Program-made: the position numbers and the translations under genes | Assembly (NCBI RefSeq): GCF_949987535.1 | Contig: NC_080065.1 | Coordinates: forward strand, 38,975,239-39,039,238 | From: Balaenoptera acutorostrata | Lineage: Eukaryota; Chordata; Mammalia; Artiodactyla; Balaenopteridae | Direction: 5' to 3' | Length of the DNA: 64,000 nt | Notes under the pieces: model-generated | The model's database searches: none | Told to the model about the DNA's origin: nothing | Seen by the model: only the letters and a program-made list of their open reading frames with translations | In this document: positions 23,995-34,880 of the stretch, one piece after another | How positions within the stretch are numbered: position 1 is the stretch's first letter | Layout: the number at the start of each line of letters is the position of its first letter

Positions 23995-25689
23995 ACTAAC
24001 CACCCCATATTTTGGGGCCACTCGCCTTCATAAATAAATAAATAAATAAAATGAACAATGTCAAACCAATATTCTCAAAATATCCTGAAAACAGGGGAAA
24101 AAAAACTTTGAATACTTGAATATTTTCTGAGGAAAATCTAGATTCATTCTATCAAGGTCGTTAAAAGGTAAAGAGACAGCAACAAGCTTTAAAAAGTATA
24201 AAGTTGAATGTTTTGTCACTGTTGTTTCTTTTTCTGGTGTCTAGCAACAGAAATAGAATGCACTTAATAGTTTAAGCAGAAAAGGATTTATTAGGAGATA
24301 AAGCTAACTTAAAATCCAATAGAAAGGTGAACAGAGATTTTATGCTGAACATCGGAGAATAACTCTCAGAAACACACTGCAAGCTGATGCACAAAGAGAG
24401 ACTCTGCCAGAAATCAGAAAATTCTGCATCTGTGGCCACCAACCCACAGCTGCTCTCTGAGGAACTATGCAGCCCCTGGCAAATGTTAGAATTTGCGGTC
24501 ATTCCAAGTGTTTGTGTGGAATGTGCGCATCAAGTAATCCTCATGCACTATTGTTAGAGGGTAAATGCTGCATTCATTCTAAAGAACAACCTGGCAAAAG
24601 TCAGTAAAATTAGGTTTATGCATTTTCCATGGCACAATTCTGCTCATGGGTACATATCTTAGAGAAATTTTCTCACAGGTCCTATAAGGGACTATTATAC
24701 ATGGTGATGGTGACTAAGTGGCCATCTGAGCACCCACTGGGGACGACGGCAGATAGGTAAAGTGGCAGAGACACATCAGAGGCTAACGTGCCAGACTTGG
24801 AAGCAGCAGATCAAATGTCCATGTAAAGATCTTGGGAATTTGCAACTGAGTGGGAAATAATAAGTAAAATCACCTAATAACCTAATACTTTTTACATGAA
24901 TTGAAAATATAGGCACACAAAAGAATAAGTAACATATTACAAGACTGACACAAGAAGAGACTTGTTAAATAAAATATTCATGGGAAGAATTGCAGTGGAA
25001 GAAGGGAAAGCATATAAGGGGAATAAATAAGAATACACACAATTACATAAAAGAGGATAGGGACCAGCAAAAAACACTCTTGAAAATGTGACATCTCAAC
25101 CCAGTGGCCCTTTAGATTTGAAATTCATAACAATTTTGAATGTTCCTTTGATTGAGGTAATCTAGTGTAGAGAAAAATAGAAAAATTACAATTCTAAGTA
25201 GTCATGAGACTTTCCTTTTCCCAACCTAACATAATGATTCCTTTGCTAATTCCCCTGCCTGATACATATGCTTGAGGACCTAGGTTCTCAGTCCAGTGAC
25301 AGCATGAACTAGCAGCTTTGTGATCTTGAATTACGATCTAACCTCATGGAATCTATTCTCTACAATCAGGCAATGCCTTTCTGATATGGGAAGAAAATTA
25401 GTGAGAGTAATTTGTCTAGGCTTGTCTGAAACATGGAGCGGCTTTCTATAGCCTATGGAAATTGTCAATAACTGGACACTTCTCACCCCACTGCTCTACC
25501 TCTGCCTGCCAAAACCCACGGAATTTCAGTTGTGACTTCCAGAAGTGAGCTGATCCCTTCTGCTTTATTTTCCTCGCTAAGAAAACAGAGTATAATTATG
25601 GAACCCACCATGTCCATGTTTAATGGCCACACTCCCTTAGGCAGACACCTAACACAATGTAAACTCAAAAATGTTAACTAGAATTTTAT
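23995..25689. other. intergenic sequence, no gene seen
   Basis: An (ATAA)n tract lies at about 24,030-24,050. The passage at 24,580-24,700 looks like a very old L1 ORF2 remnant. No gene is recognised, including at the place where the duplicated layout downstream would predict a gene-family member. Confidence 0.4.
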
Positions 25690-26700
25690 TCTAATTGCTC
25701 CCTTCTAGGAATTTTGGGGAGTAAGGTTTTCACCAGCACTAGTTCTGTAGCTCTTGAAAGTTTATACTTTCTCCCCTGTGAGTTATTTCCTCAACCCTTT
25801 GCTCCTCACCTCTTCACTTTCTAAGATACCACACCACCCTTTCCATCATTTCCTGTTGTGAGATTTTCTGGGCTGCCTTCACTGGAACTGAGGCTGTAAC
25901 TTACTCAGGCCTTTCCATGGAACATTGAAAAAGCATTGTCTGTGTCCATTTGTTGGACCACAGGCTGATATTCTTATTATTTCAGTCAATTCTGAGTCCT
26001 TCAGTTGGGGTTAGCCTGTGAAACATAAATTATACCACCTGAGAAATTGGGGTATGTTGCAGACACTGCTGTGCCTTTACTTAAATACTTCAATTTTTTT
26101 GTTTGATCTTTATTTCTAAGAAGTGCACATAAAGAAGAGAAATTGTTGAAGATAAAAGATTGCCAGAAATTCTATCTTTACTTTTAACTCTACCATTTGT
26201 TTCTTTTTTCCAAGCTAATAACTAATCACTGGGAGAGAGGAGATGAAAAGTGAATACATAGTCCCTGAATGTACTTAGAGAGGACAGTATTCTACAATCC
26301 TCCTGGCCAATAACACAGAGATTGCAGTACAATTTCTTAGCAGTAGTTCTAAAGTCCAATATAATCTACAATATAATCTTACAATCTACTCTTTGTAGAT
26401 CACAGTTTGGCCCCCAAACTATGTGATATCAAAACAGATCTGATCTTAGGTGAACGTATATTATGCTCTTTCTTTACTCGAATTAGCATGAATACTCATT
26501 CTTTCCACACCATGAGTATCAATGACATGCTACAGAATGCTACCCCACACCAGGATGGTCACAGTTATATTATCTCAAGATATGCACCTTCTAATCTGTC
26601 TAAAATCCTCTATATTCTGAATCCTAAAGTACATCTACCCTAGTATTTCGTAAAAGATATTGAGGACTTGTATTTTTCCTAGTTACATATTAATATGAAA
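25690..26700 (+). repeat. segmental duplication copy of 39,720-41,000
   Basis: The order of matching passages is conserved. 'ttggaccacaggctgatatt' here parallels 'ctagaccacagggtgatatt' at 39,974. 'cagacactgctgtgcctttac' here parallels 'tagacactgctatgtcttta' at 40,092. Upstream, a 'ttccatggaacattgaaaaa'-type passage pairs with the region before 39,960. It is heavily diverged, so the duplication is old. No gene copy is visible beside it. Confidence 0.6.
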
Positions 26701-27257
26701 TCATGATATACACATTATTATGTAACTAACTCTCTCCTCTTAATATCCTGGCCAATTTTTTAAATGACTACGTAATGAAATTCTCTCTTTCAACAACTAC
26801 ATATACCCTTTTTGGTGGGTGTAAAAATATTCTATTTCAAATTTCCTATATTAGATATTTCCTTGTTTTTACTTTTTGGCTCAAATAATCTCTATCCTAT
26901 GGAGTTTTTTTTTGGTGGAATACAGTGCTAGAAGTGAAATTTTTATGTTGTATAACGTTCTGTGCATAATAAACTTAACTTATATAATTTAATGTTCTTC
27001 AAAACACAGCAGCCATAATTTCCTACTTGAATTATATGTCTACTGCCCTACTCTCAATAGTAGTGGTTATAACCAACTTAAAATATCTATGCTAGGCAAA
27101 CTATGTATATCCCAGTTTTTTCCACTTCTTTGATTTTGGGGAATTTGAGCATAGTTTTTTAATTTCTTCATAGGTGCTTTTGCAGCATTAACGGTATTAT
27201 CTATCACCCTTGAGAATTCTGTTGCAACTACATTTTCTTCCTTTGGACTAAACTTTA
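26701..27257. other. intergenic sequence, no gene seen
   Basis: AT-rich DNA with no recognised features. Confidence 0.4.
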
Positions 27258-27756
27258 AAGTGCCTTCGTAGCCAGCCTCTAAGATGACCAACAATGATCC
27301 CTGCCTCCTGGTATTCACAGCCTTGTGCAATCCCCTCCCACATTGTTCCAGGGTTGGTCTGTGTGATCCATAGAATATGGTAGAAATGATAATGTCTCTC
27401 CTGAGATTGGGTTACAAAAGATGCTGCTGGTTCCATTTTGATCACTCTACCATGCTATCTCCTCCCTCTTAGATCATCCCCCCTGGAGGCAGCCAGCTGC
27501 CACATCATGAATAGCTCTGTGGGGAGGCCCTTGTGTTAAGCAATTGAGACCTCTTGTCAAGAAGGAGCTTGGGAGGTGATCCTCCAGCCCAAGGCAAAGC
27601 TTCAGACTGCACCTTCATGAGGAACTCTGAGCAAGACCACCCAGCTAAGCTATTCCAGATTCCTGATTCTCAGAAACTGTGAGATAATAAATATTTTTGG
27701 TAAGCTGCTAAATTTTGGAGTCGTTTGTTACAAAGCAAGAGATAACTAATTGAATT
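27258..27756 (+). repeat. ERVL-MaLR solo LTR (MLT1-like)
   Basis: The order is the classical MaLR wording: 'ctctaagatgaccaacaatg', 'gagattgggttacaaaagat', 'cagccagctgccacatcatg', 'gaaactgtgagataataaat' and 'agataactaattgaattagt'. The subfamily is uncertain. Confidence 0.75.
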
Positions 27757-28659
27757 AGTGGATTTTAAATGTAATTATGTGTCTCTATATATAATTTATA
27801 TTAAGTGTATGAATGCATTTTAATGTATTTAATGGTACGCTGACACATGTCTCTTTCTGTTTAAGTTTTCACTAATGATTATAATTTTAAGATTAATCAA
27901 TGTAGCTATATATATAAAACTTGTTTATTTCATCTAACTGCTGCAGAATGTTTTATAGAATGAATACACAGCATTTTACATACACATCATGGATGCCTCC
28001 AACTCCCCTTTATCACAAAAAATACTGAGATAAACACCATTATGTGTGTACTTTAGGGACCTGTATGAGATGTTTTCTGGGATATAGATGCTGGAGGGGG
28101 TTTAGAGGGACAAAGAACAAAAGCCTACATAACTTCCACAAATACTGCCATATTGCTTTTCAGAATTAATATTAACACCAGGCCTCTTGAGAGGTCAGTT
28201 CACAGCAAATCCTCACCAGCTCTTTGAATAATCTACATTTCTAATTTTTGCCCTTTTGATGCTTTCATAGTTTTAATTAATATTTACCTTACATATAATG
28301 ATTTTCAGACTCCATTTAAGTTTTAGACATTCTATGTTGATCAAATATGGATTGCCTATTGCTACCTTCTTTCACATTTTTCCTCTGGGTTGCCTGCTTT
28401 ATCATTTTGATTTGCAGAGCTGCCATTGCTTGTACATAGATATTCAGTACTTCTGAATTTTAGACTTTGATATTATGGTCTTCCAGTCTGTAATCTAATG
28501 AATAGAAATTTTTCTTGTTTCCATGTACTATCCTTCCTTACAACCATTTTTGGTAGTGTACTATGTCAATATTTTCAGGACATATAACAATTACATATTA
28601 GAGTGCTCAGATACCTCTTCATTCCTGCCCTGCTATTATTTTCATATACTTTGCACCTT
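27757..28659. other. intergenic sequence, no gene seen
   Basis: AT-rich DNA. Parts (27,930-28,280) may be old L1 3' material. No gene. Confidence 0.35.
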
Positions 28660-29037
28660 GTTGGTTGTTGATACTGAGCATCTGCAGACGAACGCCATTG
28701 CTGGATCTCAACTGTAGTGACTTCTTCCTTGTGCACCCACACCACAGACTAGCTGTGCCTCCCCTCTGCCTTGGATTTCAGCTTTGACTAGGTTCAGACA
28801 ATTCTGAGTTGGCCTCATCCTCCATCCACCAAGGCAGAGCTCTTCTGTTCTGAGTATCGTTGTCCGAATCTTCACCTCAGCTGCGAGTGTCCTAAATTGC
28901 CCTCATAAAACTTTCAACTAGCTAGAGTTTTCAGTCATCTGCCATCTTTACTGTCTGTTCTGTTGTTTGATTTTTCTGTTCTGTTACTTATCATTTATTG
29001 TTTCTACTATGGTCTTTTTCCCCCTGAAGTTAACAAT

Positions 29038-30410
29038 AAAAATCTGGCTTTCAAAAACAAATATAGATCAATGGAACAAGATAGAAATCCCAGAAATAAA
29101 CCCATGCACCTATGGTCAATCAACCTATGACAAAGGAGGCAAAAATACACAATGGAGAAAAGACAGTCTCTTCAATAAATGGTGCTGGGAAAACTGGACA
29201 GCTACATGTAAAAGAATGAAATTAGAACATTCTCTAACAACATACACAAAAATAAACTCAAAATGGACTAAAGACCTAAATGTAAGACCAGATACTATAA
29301 AACTCTTAAAGGAAGACATAGGAAGAACACTCTTTGACATAAATCGCAGCAATATCTTTTTGGATCCACCTCCTAGAGTAATGAAAATAAAAACAAAAAT
29401 AAACAAATGGAACCTAATTAAACTTAAAAGCTTTTGCACAGCAAAGGGAACCATAAACAAAATGAAAAGACAACCCACAGAATGGGAGAATATATTTGCA
29501 AACGAAGCGGCCAACAAGGGATTAATCTCCAAAACATACAAACAGCTCATGCAGTTCAATATCAAAAACAAAACAAAACAAAGAAGCAACCCAATCAAAA
29601 AATGGACAGATCTAAATAGACATTTCTCCGAAGAAGACATACAGATGGCCAAAAAACACATGAAAAGATGCTCAATATCGCTAATTATTAGAGAAATGCA
29701 AATCAAAACTGCATTGAGGCATCACCTCACATTGGTCAGAATGGCCATCATCAAAAAGTCTACAAACAATAAATGCTGGAGAGGGTGTGGAGAAAAAGGA
29801 ACCTTCCTACACTGTTGGTGGGAATGTAAATTGGTACAGCCACTATGGAGAACAGTATGGAGGTTCCTTAAAAAACTAAAAATAGAACTACCATATGACC
29901 CAGCAATCCCACTCCTGGGCATATGTACAGAGACAACCATACTTTGAAAATATACATGCACACCTATGTTCATTGCAACACTGTTTACACTAGCCAAGAC
30001 ATGGAAGCAACCTAAATGTCCATCAACAGATAAATGGATAAAGAAGATGTATATATATATATACACAATGGAATACTACTCAACCATAAAAACGAATGAA
30101 ATAATGCTATTTGCAACAACATGGATGGACCTAGAGATTATCATACTAAGTGAAGTAAGTCAGAGAAAGACAAATATCATATGATATCACTTATATGTGA
30201 AATCTAAAAAAATGATACCAATGAACTTCTTTACAAAACAGAAACAGACTCACAGACTTCAAAAACAAACTTATGATTACCAAAGGGGAAAGCCTGGAGG
30301 GGAGGGATAAATTAGGAGTTTGGGATTACCGTATGTACACTACTATACATAAAACTGATATTCAACAAGGACCTACTGTATAGGACAGGGAACAAAAAAA
30401 ATCTGGCTTT
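29038..30410 (+). mobile_element. 5'-truncated L1 with 14-bp target-site duplication
   Basis: The body (29,052-30,396) contains the last third of ORF2 and the 3' UTR. The duplication aaaaatctggcttt flanks it at 29,038-29,051 and 30,397-30,410. The paralogous site in unit B (about 36,995, 'aaaaagactggctttggtgg') is empty. The insertion is therefore younger than the duplication. Confidence 0.92.
29045..29947 (+). pseudogene. L1 ORF2 C-terminal fragment, open for about 300 codons
   Basis: The frame encodes the C-terminal part of an L1 ORF2 protein. It includes the Cys-rich motif around 29,770-29,835 ([18 protein letters not shown]) and the following '[12 protein letters not shown]' passage. Endonuclease and reverse-transcriptase domains are absent because the element is 5' truncated. 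A stop at 29,945 cuts off the usual C-terminal tail, which continues in the same style downstream in another frame. The frame runs on upstream into non-L1 flank by chance, without an ATG. It is not expected to be functional. Confidence 0.85.
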
Positions 30411-30481
30411 GAAGGGAGGCATCACATTTAGAATGTTTCTTTCTGGTCATCAAATCAGCTATGGCAATGCTCATGGACTTG

Positions 30482-30868
30482 GCTGTATTCTTTTTTTTTT
30501 TAATTAATTAATTTATTTATTTATTTATTTTTGGCTGTGTTGGGTATTCGTTGCTGCGCGCGGGCTTTCTCTAGTTGTGGCGAGCGGGAGCTACTCTTCC
30601 ATGTGGTGCTTGGGCTTCTCATTGCGGTGGCTTCTCTTGTTGCAGAGCACGGGCTCTAGGTGTGCAGGCTTCAGTAGTTGTGGCGCGCTGGCTTAGTAGT
30701 TGTGGCTCGCGGGCTCTAAGAGTGCAGGCTCAGTAGTTGTGTTGCAGGGCTTAGTTGCTCCGCAGCATGTAGGATCTTCCAGGACCAGGGCTCAAACCCG
30801 TGTCCCCTGCATCGGCAGGCGGATTCTTAACCACTTCGCCACCAGGGAAGTCCCTTTGCTGTATTCTT
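30482..30868 (-). mobile_element. CHR-2-type SINE with target-site duplication
   Basis: Reverse orientation: (TTAA/TTTA)n tail, then 'ggctgtgttgggtattcgtt', ending 'gccaccagggaagtccc'. The 11-bp duplication gctgtattctt flanks it at 30,482-30,492 and 30,858-30,868. It is absent from the paralogous place in unit B. Confidence 0.9.
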
Positions 30869-31299
30869 GAATGGTCTCTTGACTGCCTTTTTGCTCTCTC
30901 ATTAAGATGTAAGGACTGAAAACTGTAGCCAGGTTTTCATCTTTTTGTGTGTGGCTCCAATCACAGCATCCGGTACAGGGAAGAACATCAAAATGTGCTT
31001 CCCAAGTCTTAGGAATGACTATAACATCACAGTAAAATAAATTCCTAGTCAAGGAAATCTACAATGTATCTACTTATACTTCTCTCAACAGGTTGAAAAG
31101 GATGCATTACAGTGCAATACACCATAGATATGATATGCCTAGGAAAAAATCCATTTAGAAGGAAAAAACTCCCCTCAAAAGGCAGTGTTTAACATTTATT
31201 CTCATTAAGACTGGAATTGTATCCATGATGATATCGTTAATATGATAATGATAATAATTGGGCAAATAAATTTCTGCCAGGTAATCCTATTTACTTTTA

Positions 31300-31480
31300 T
31301 TATTGAATACATTCATGAAAGCTGCCTTGTAATGCCTTCCATTTCAGAGATGACAAAAGGAGGCCTAGAGAGAGGAGATAATCTGCTGAGAGTCACTCAT
31401 TCAGAGAGGGGTGGAACTGCCCCTCCACCCAAGCAGTCCATTTCTGGGGCTTCTTGCCATGACACTGGTCTGAACACAGT
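31300..31480. repeat. MIR SINE fragment, paralogous to 37,570-37,730
   Basis: The wording 'catttcagagatgacaaaag', 'aggcctagagagaggagata' and 'gaactgcccctccacccaag' follows the MIR order. The copy at 37,570-37,730 lies at the equivalent place of unit B. Confidence 0.6.
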
Positions 31481-31824
31481 CTAATTCCTTTGAATTGAGC
31501 AATTTACCAGGCGAAGACAAAATTAGCAGAGTGAAAGTTCAAGTTTAGAATTGGGTCACCACCCTTGCCCTTCTTTCACTGGAAAATCCGCCTTTGGCAT
31601 TCTGCCCCCTTCTCCACCACACGCCTCCCTCTCCCGAAAGCATTCTTCTGCTTGGAGACCTGGGTTTCGGTTTCTGTTCCAAGAAAGCAATTTGGAGCTT
31701 TCTACACCCCAGTGTCCGCCCAAACATTTTCCCCCTCCAGTGTGCTAATACTTTTCCTTTTCAACCGTAATCTGTATCTTGAAGAGATTTGACCATGAAT
31801 AATTTTATCCAAGATGATTGGGTT

Positions 31825-31930
31825 TTGTATTAATATTATCAGGTCTTCTGATGCAATTATCTTGTAGGATTAATGTCACCACCCAAACTCCTCCTATCTC
31901 GCCAGGAGGCCGGAAGAGCATAAAAACTCG
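31825..31930 (+). promoter_or_regulatory. promoter region of gene-family member 1
   Basis: A TATA-like 'cataaaaa' lies at 31,919-31,926, about 65 bp before the ATG at 31,989. Upstream, the passage 'gattgggttttgtattaata', 'tcaggtcttctgatgcaatt' and 'gtcaccacccaaactcctcc' matches the same-order passage before members 2 and 3. The TATA base context is weaker than in members 2 and 3. Confidence 0.6.
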
Positions 31931-31988
31931 CGGGCTGGGGGCTTCCGAATCCCAGACACTCGGTATCGCCTGGTGTGAGACCCACGCG

Positions 31989-32498
31989 ATGGCGCAGCCC
32001 TTTCCCGGCTGTGAGCGCCGGGGCCCCAGACGCCGCCAGCCCCGAGCTCAGCCGACTCTGCGCCCTGGACGCTCCCTTTCTACCCCGCCCCGTGCGAGCT
32101 CTCCTGGGACGGCCCAGACTCCGACTGGGAAATGCTTTCCAGTCCCTGCGGCGGGCTTCTGCGCTGGGACCGTTCGCGAAACGGACACTTTGCTGGAGGC
32201 CGAAGCCCTCGCGACGGGACGCAGAGCCACCTGCCCCGGACCAGACGCCCGCGACCCACCCGGACCCAGAGGCGCCCCAGGAGAGGCGACCGCCGCCCCC
32301 GCAGCCTCCCTCGGCGGGTGGCGCCGCTTCCCGGACGGACGAGCGGAGCCCGAGAACGCTGACGGCGGGGACCCTATGGAGCGTCGCCCGGCTCCTGCCC
32401 CCGGGAGCCGCCGCACGTCCCAAGGCTGGTGGCAGCGGATCCGACGCGCAGTGGCCCGGAAGACCCAGGGCTGCCAGGAGCCCCGAGATTTGCGCTGA
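31989..32498 (+). pseudogene. gene-family member 1, probably frameshifted single-exon gene
   Basis: An ATG-started frame of 169 codons is open, but its residues do not follow member 3. Read against member 3, similarity moves between frames. The first eight codons match in this frame (MAQPFPGC against MEPNFPRC). Then 'SAGAPDAASPELSRLCALDA' is in the second frame. From about 32,090 a third-frame stretch (YPAPCELSWDGPDSDWE...PCGGLL) matches member 3's 'YPTLGQLSGDDEDF' region. The C-terminal DNA is clearly homologous ('cgtcccaaggctggtggcag' against 'cgtcccaaggctggtggccg'), with a one-base length difference. The poly(A) signal position carries agtaaa (32,612-32,617) where member 3 has aataaa. The simplest reading is a decaying copy. 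The alternative is a rapidly evolving gene using a new frame. No known family was recognised. Confidence 0.5.
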
Positions 32499-32611
32499 GT
32501 CCCTCATCTCCGCGGACAAATTATGTTACAGCATCGTCTCTGCCTTTGCTCCACAAGGATGGAAGCCCTTTGTCTTCAGAGTCCTTTCCTCTAATTTCCC
32601 TTTCGCTAGTC

Positions 32612-32617
32612 AGTAAA
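32612..32617 (+). terminator. degenerate poly(A) signal of member 1
   Basis: 'cagtaaag' stands where the aligned member 3 has 'aataaat'; the surrounding 'tttccctttcgctagtcagt' matches 'ttttcctttcgcttacttaa'. It may be weakened by mutation. Confidence 0.45.
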
Positions 32618-32689
32618 GATGACGAAAAACGATGTCACAGTCTGTTATTCCTCCCGTGAGTCCCTGGTTTGTCTATTTGGGAAGACGAG

Positions 32690-33140
32690 GCTCGCAGGCA
32701 GCGGTGGCCGCTGCCGGTTCCCGGGGGGGAACCTAGGTCACCCGGCTTTGCTGGGCGCCGGCGGATGCTGGGGTAGCCTGTGCACACGGAGCCGGGGATG
32801 GTGGAGCATGGCCTCTCGTGTGACTCCCGGATACACGCTGGGCCTCCAAGAACAGCAGAGGGGCCGCCCGCAGCCCCGAGGACTCCACTCGCCCGGGAAG
32901 CGTCCCTCCTCCGTGGCCCTGGCCCTTTTTGGCCCCGAGTCCTTCTCAGGGCCCTCCAGGCATCTGCAGGCGGCTCTGGCGCCGCCTCCACCGCATTCCC
33001 CCCACCCCTCCCCGAACTTGCCCAGAAGTTCAGGCTTCCTCAGGCGCTAACCAAATCCCAGCAAGTGTCCCTTACCCCTCCGACCCTCCGAAGCCCCCTT
33101 GCCCAGTGCCTGCCAGCGACTGGCCGAGCTGACCCGCTGT
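32690..33140 (+). other. conserved GC-rich block downstream of member 1
   Basis: This block matches 38,980-39,430 downstream of member 3. Shared passages include 'agcagccctgagaactccac' (39,179 region) against 'cgcagccccgaggactccac' here, and 'cttcctcaggcgctaacc' against 'cgtctccctcaggcactctc'. It may be duplicated promoter, enhancer or transcript sequence. Reading frames here are Pro/Arg-rich and not conserved. Confidence 0.55.
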
Positions 33141-33466
33141 GAGATTGCTGGCGTGGAAGCCAAGGGGATAACGACCCTGGACTAGCGGCTGGGGAGACCA
33201 GCCACCCTGCCTTGATAGGATGGGCTGAGCGCCCTCGGATTCGGGAGGGGCGTGATCGCTGCAGTCCCCACTCCAACCCAGTGACTTTGCTTAGGTGTGC
33301 CTCCCAAGCAGAGAGGCATTTTCTAGTGAATGGAAACGACCAGGAATGGGCCTCTCCTGGGCCTCTCTCCACAGGGACCTTCCTCCCCTCCCATCCCCTT
33401 TCTTTAACTCAATCAGCAAAACCACTCAGAAATTTCATAGCGCCTTGCAGAAAGATGCAGTTTTCT

Positions 33467-33600
33467 CCTTAATCTCGCGAGGCTCCGAGGCAATTTGAAA
33501 GGCAAATGAGTGTCTATGCCCACCTATCTGCGCAAGGGTTTCCGAAATCCAATACGGGACAGACTCTATAAAAGGCACACTCAGTACGGGGCTGAATCAC
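33467..33600 (+). promoter_or_regulatory. promoter of gene-family member 2
   Basis: A canonical TATA box 'ctataaaag' lies at 33,565-33,573, 81-87 bp before the ATG. About 100 bp upstream of the TATA, 'ccttaatctc' (33,467-33,476) is identical to member 3's at 38,098-38,107. A 'caatttgaaa' follows in both members. Transcription would be expected to start near 33,595-33,600. Confidence 0.7.
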
Positions 33601-33653
33601 TCGCCCCTTTGCTTAGACCCGCTACGCGTCTGGCCTGGGAGGAGGCTGAAGCC

Positions 33654-34010
33654 ATGGAGCCGCACGCGTACTACACCTGGGAAGAGCTGTCCCGGAGGAG
33701 GGCGCATCCAGAGCCCCACGTGCCACCGGGCCTCAACCGAGAACAGGCCTGGGCCTGGGCTCTGGATAACTTCCCTGCGCTCAGCTGCCCTTCCTGCCGA
33801 AGCCCCCGGTTCTGCGAGGACGCGCACTACTGTGCAGGTGGGCTGCCACGGCGCGCTTGCCCCGGACACGCAGACGGTCCCCAGGTGGAGAGCGGCCACA
33901 AACGCTGGCGAGACCCACAAGTCCAGGAGCCAACGGCTAATCCGGGGTGGAGCGGCAGTCCCGTCAAGAAGAGGCCGAAGCCACACACCGCAGGGCACAA
34001 TCGGGCCTGA
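33654..34010 (+). CDS. gene-family member 2, intact 118-aa single-exon protein of unknown function
   Basis: The ATG sits in a near-perfect Kozak context (gaagccATGGAG) shared with member 3: GGCTGAAGCCATGGAGCCG here, one base different there. The protein begins MEPHAYYTWEELSRR. It has a Trp-rich stretch (QAWAWALDNFP, residues about 31-41) and a Cys cluster (CPSC at about 44-47, then CEDAHYC and ACPGH at about 53-72). The C-terminal half is basic and ends KKRPKPHTAGHNRA. There is no signal peptide or membrane segment. Weak alignment with member 3 is seen at 'FPAL...CAGGL...CPGHADGP' against 'YPTL...ACGRL...CPKHGPRA'. An ATTAAA poly(A) signal lies 449 bp after the stop. The combination of TATA box, Kozak start, intact frame and poly(A) signal supports a real gene. 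It could still be a fresh pseudogene. I do not recognise the family; a role in germ line or early embryo is only a guess from the single-exon, fast-evolving, tandem layout. Confidence 0.55.
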   Translation: MEPHAYYTWEELSRRRAHPEPHVPPGLNREQAWAWALDNFPALSCPSCRSPRFCEDAHYCAGGLPRRACPGHADGPQVESGHKRWRDPQVQEPTANPGWSGSPVKKRPKPHTAGHNRA

Positions 34011-34458
34011 ACAGCCAGAAGATGCCCGCAGCAGCGGAGGCCGACAGACACGTGGCCAGATGGCCTCCAGGAGCCCAGGACGGTCCCCATCCCCTACCCC
34101 GAAGCTGCGGAAACCCTGTGGAGGCTTGAAACCCTGCGGAACTCGGCAAGGATAGGAGTCGCAGCCTTCTGTCCGGCCCACGGCGCCCCTTCAACCCATG
34201 CCCTGGCCTGGAGCCTGAGTCACCCCAGTGGAGGCCTCCTTCTGCCTGGCTGGGCTTCTCCCCTGGGCCCCGCCTCGCTCTGGGATGAGCCTGGAGGACT
34301 CTGTGGGGCAGACCAGTCCTTATTTGTCCCTCCTTTCCTGGATTACTGACAGCTTTCTCAATTAGAAATCTCTCTTCAGGGAATCCATACTATCTTAAGG
34401 AGCTTTCTCTCGTACTCAGAGTCGTCATGCTTCTTATGTATTCCAATTGTGCACAATG

Positions 34459-34464
34459 ATTAAA
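34459..34464 (+). terminator. poly(A) signal of member 2
   Basis: ATTAAA in 'aatgattaaagcctgtttcc', followed by a GT-rich stretch near 34,485-34,510 as expected for a cleavage site. Confidence 0.55.
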
Positions 34465-34574
34465 GCCTGTTTCCTTATTTTCTGCCTGTGGAATTGACTT
34501 GGGTGTGTGGAGTCAGGACTGGAAGTGGTACAGGTGGGCCTCTCCTGAAAGGAGAGCTGGGACCCAGGTCAGGG

Positions 34575-34880
34575 CTCATTAACATCAACGAAATGCAAAG
34601 TGAAACCATGACATAACTCCGACTACCTTAGTGACCTATATTAAACTTTTTCATTGTATCCAATGTTGGTAAAGTAGTAACTCCACAACACAGCTTTTGG
34701 GAATGAATCTGAAAGGATCTTTGGAAAGGCAATACTGTACGCAGATACACATCAAGCATTTCAATATGTATACTCTTTGGCCCAGAATTCCACTTCTTAC
34801 AAGCAAGGAATTATACTTTAAAAAACAAATGTGCTTTTCAGTAAAGGATTGGAAGAAAATAAATTATGATATATCTGCAG
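34575..34880 (+). repeat. old L1 ORF2 remnant
   Basis: 'aacatcaacgaaatgcaaag', 'gaatgaatctgaaaggatct' and 'cccagaattccacttcttac' follow the order of the ORF2 C-terminus and 3' region of ancient L1, heavily diverged. Confidence 0.55.

Larger units (their letters stand above)
28660..33140 (+). repeat. segmental duplication unit A (with gene-family member 1)
   Basis: Several blocks match unit B in the same order. 28,660-28,990 pairs with 36,520-36,860 ('ccattgctggatctcaactg' against 'ccacattgctggttctcact'). 30,405-31,480 pairs with 37,000-37,720 ('atggtctcttgactgccttt' against 'atggtctcttgactgtgact'). The promoter and gene region 31,810-32,620 pairs with 38,080-38,950, and 32,690-33,140 pairs with 38,980-39,430. 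Unit A additionally carries an L1 and a SINE that unit B lacks. Confidence 0.75.

Noticed and set aside
23612..24056. 'catgaaca' / 'aatgaaca' as target duplication of the SINE at 23,641
   Set aside because: The repeat is short and imperfect, and extra sequence lies between the A-tail and the right copy; not convincing.
28967..29044. N-terminal extension of the L1 ORF2 frame
   Set aside because: It lies in non-L1 flanking sequence before the target duplication and has no ATG start; continuation is accidental.
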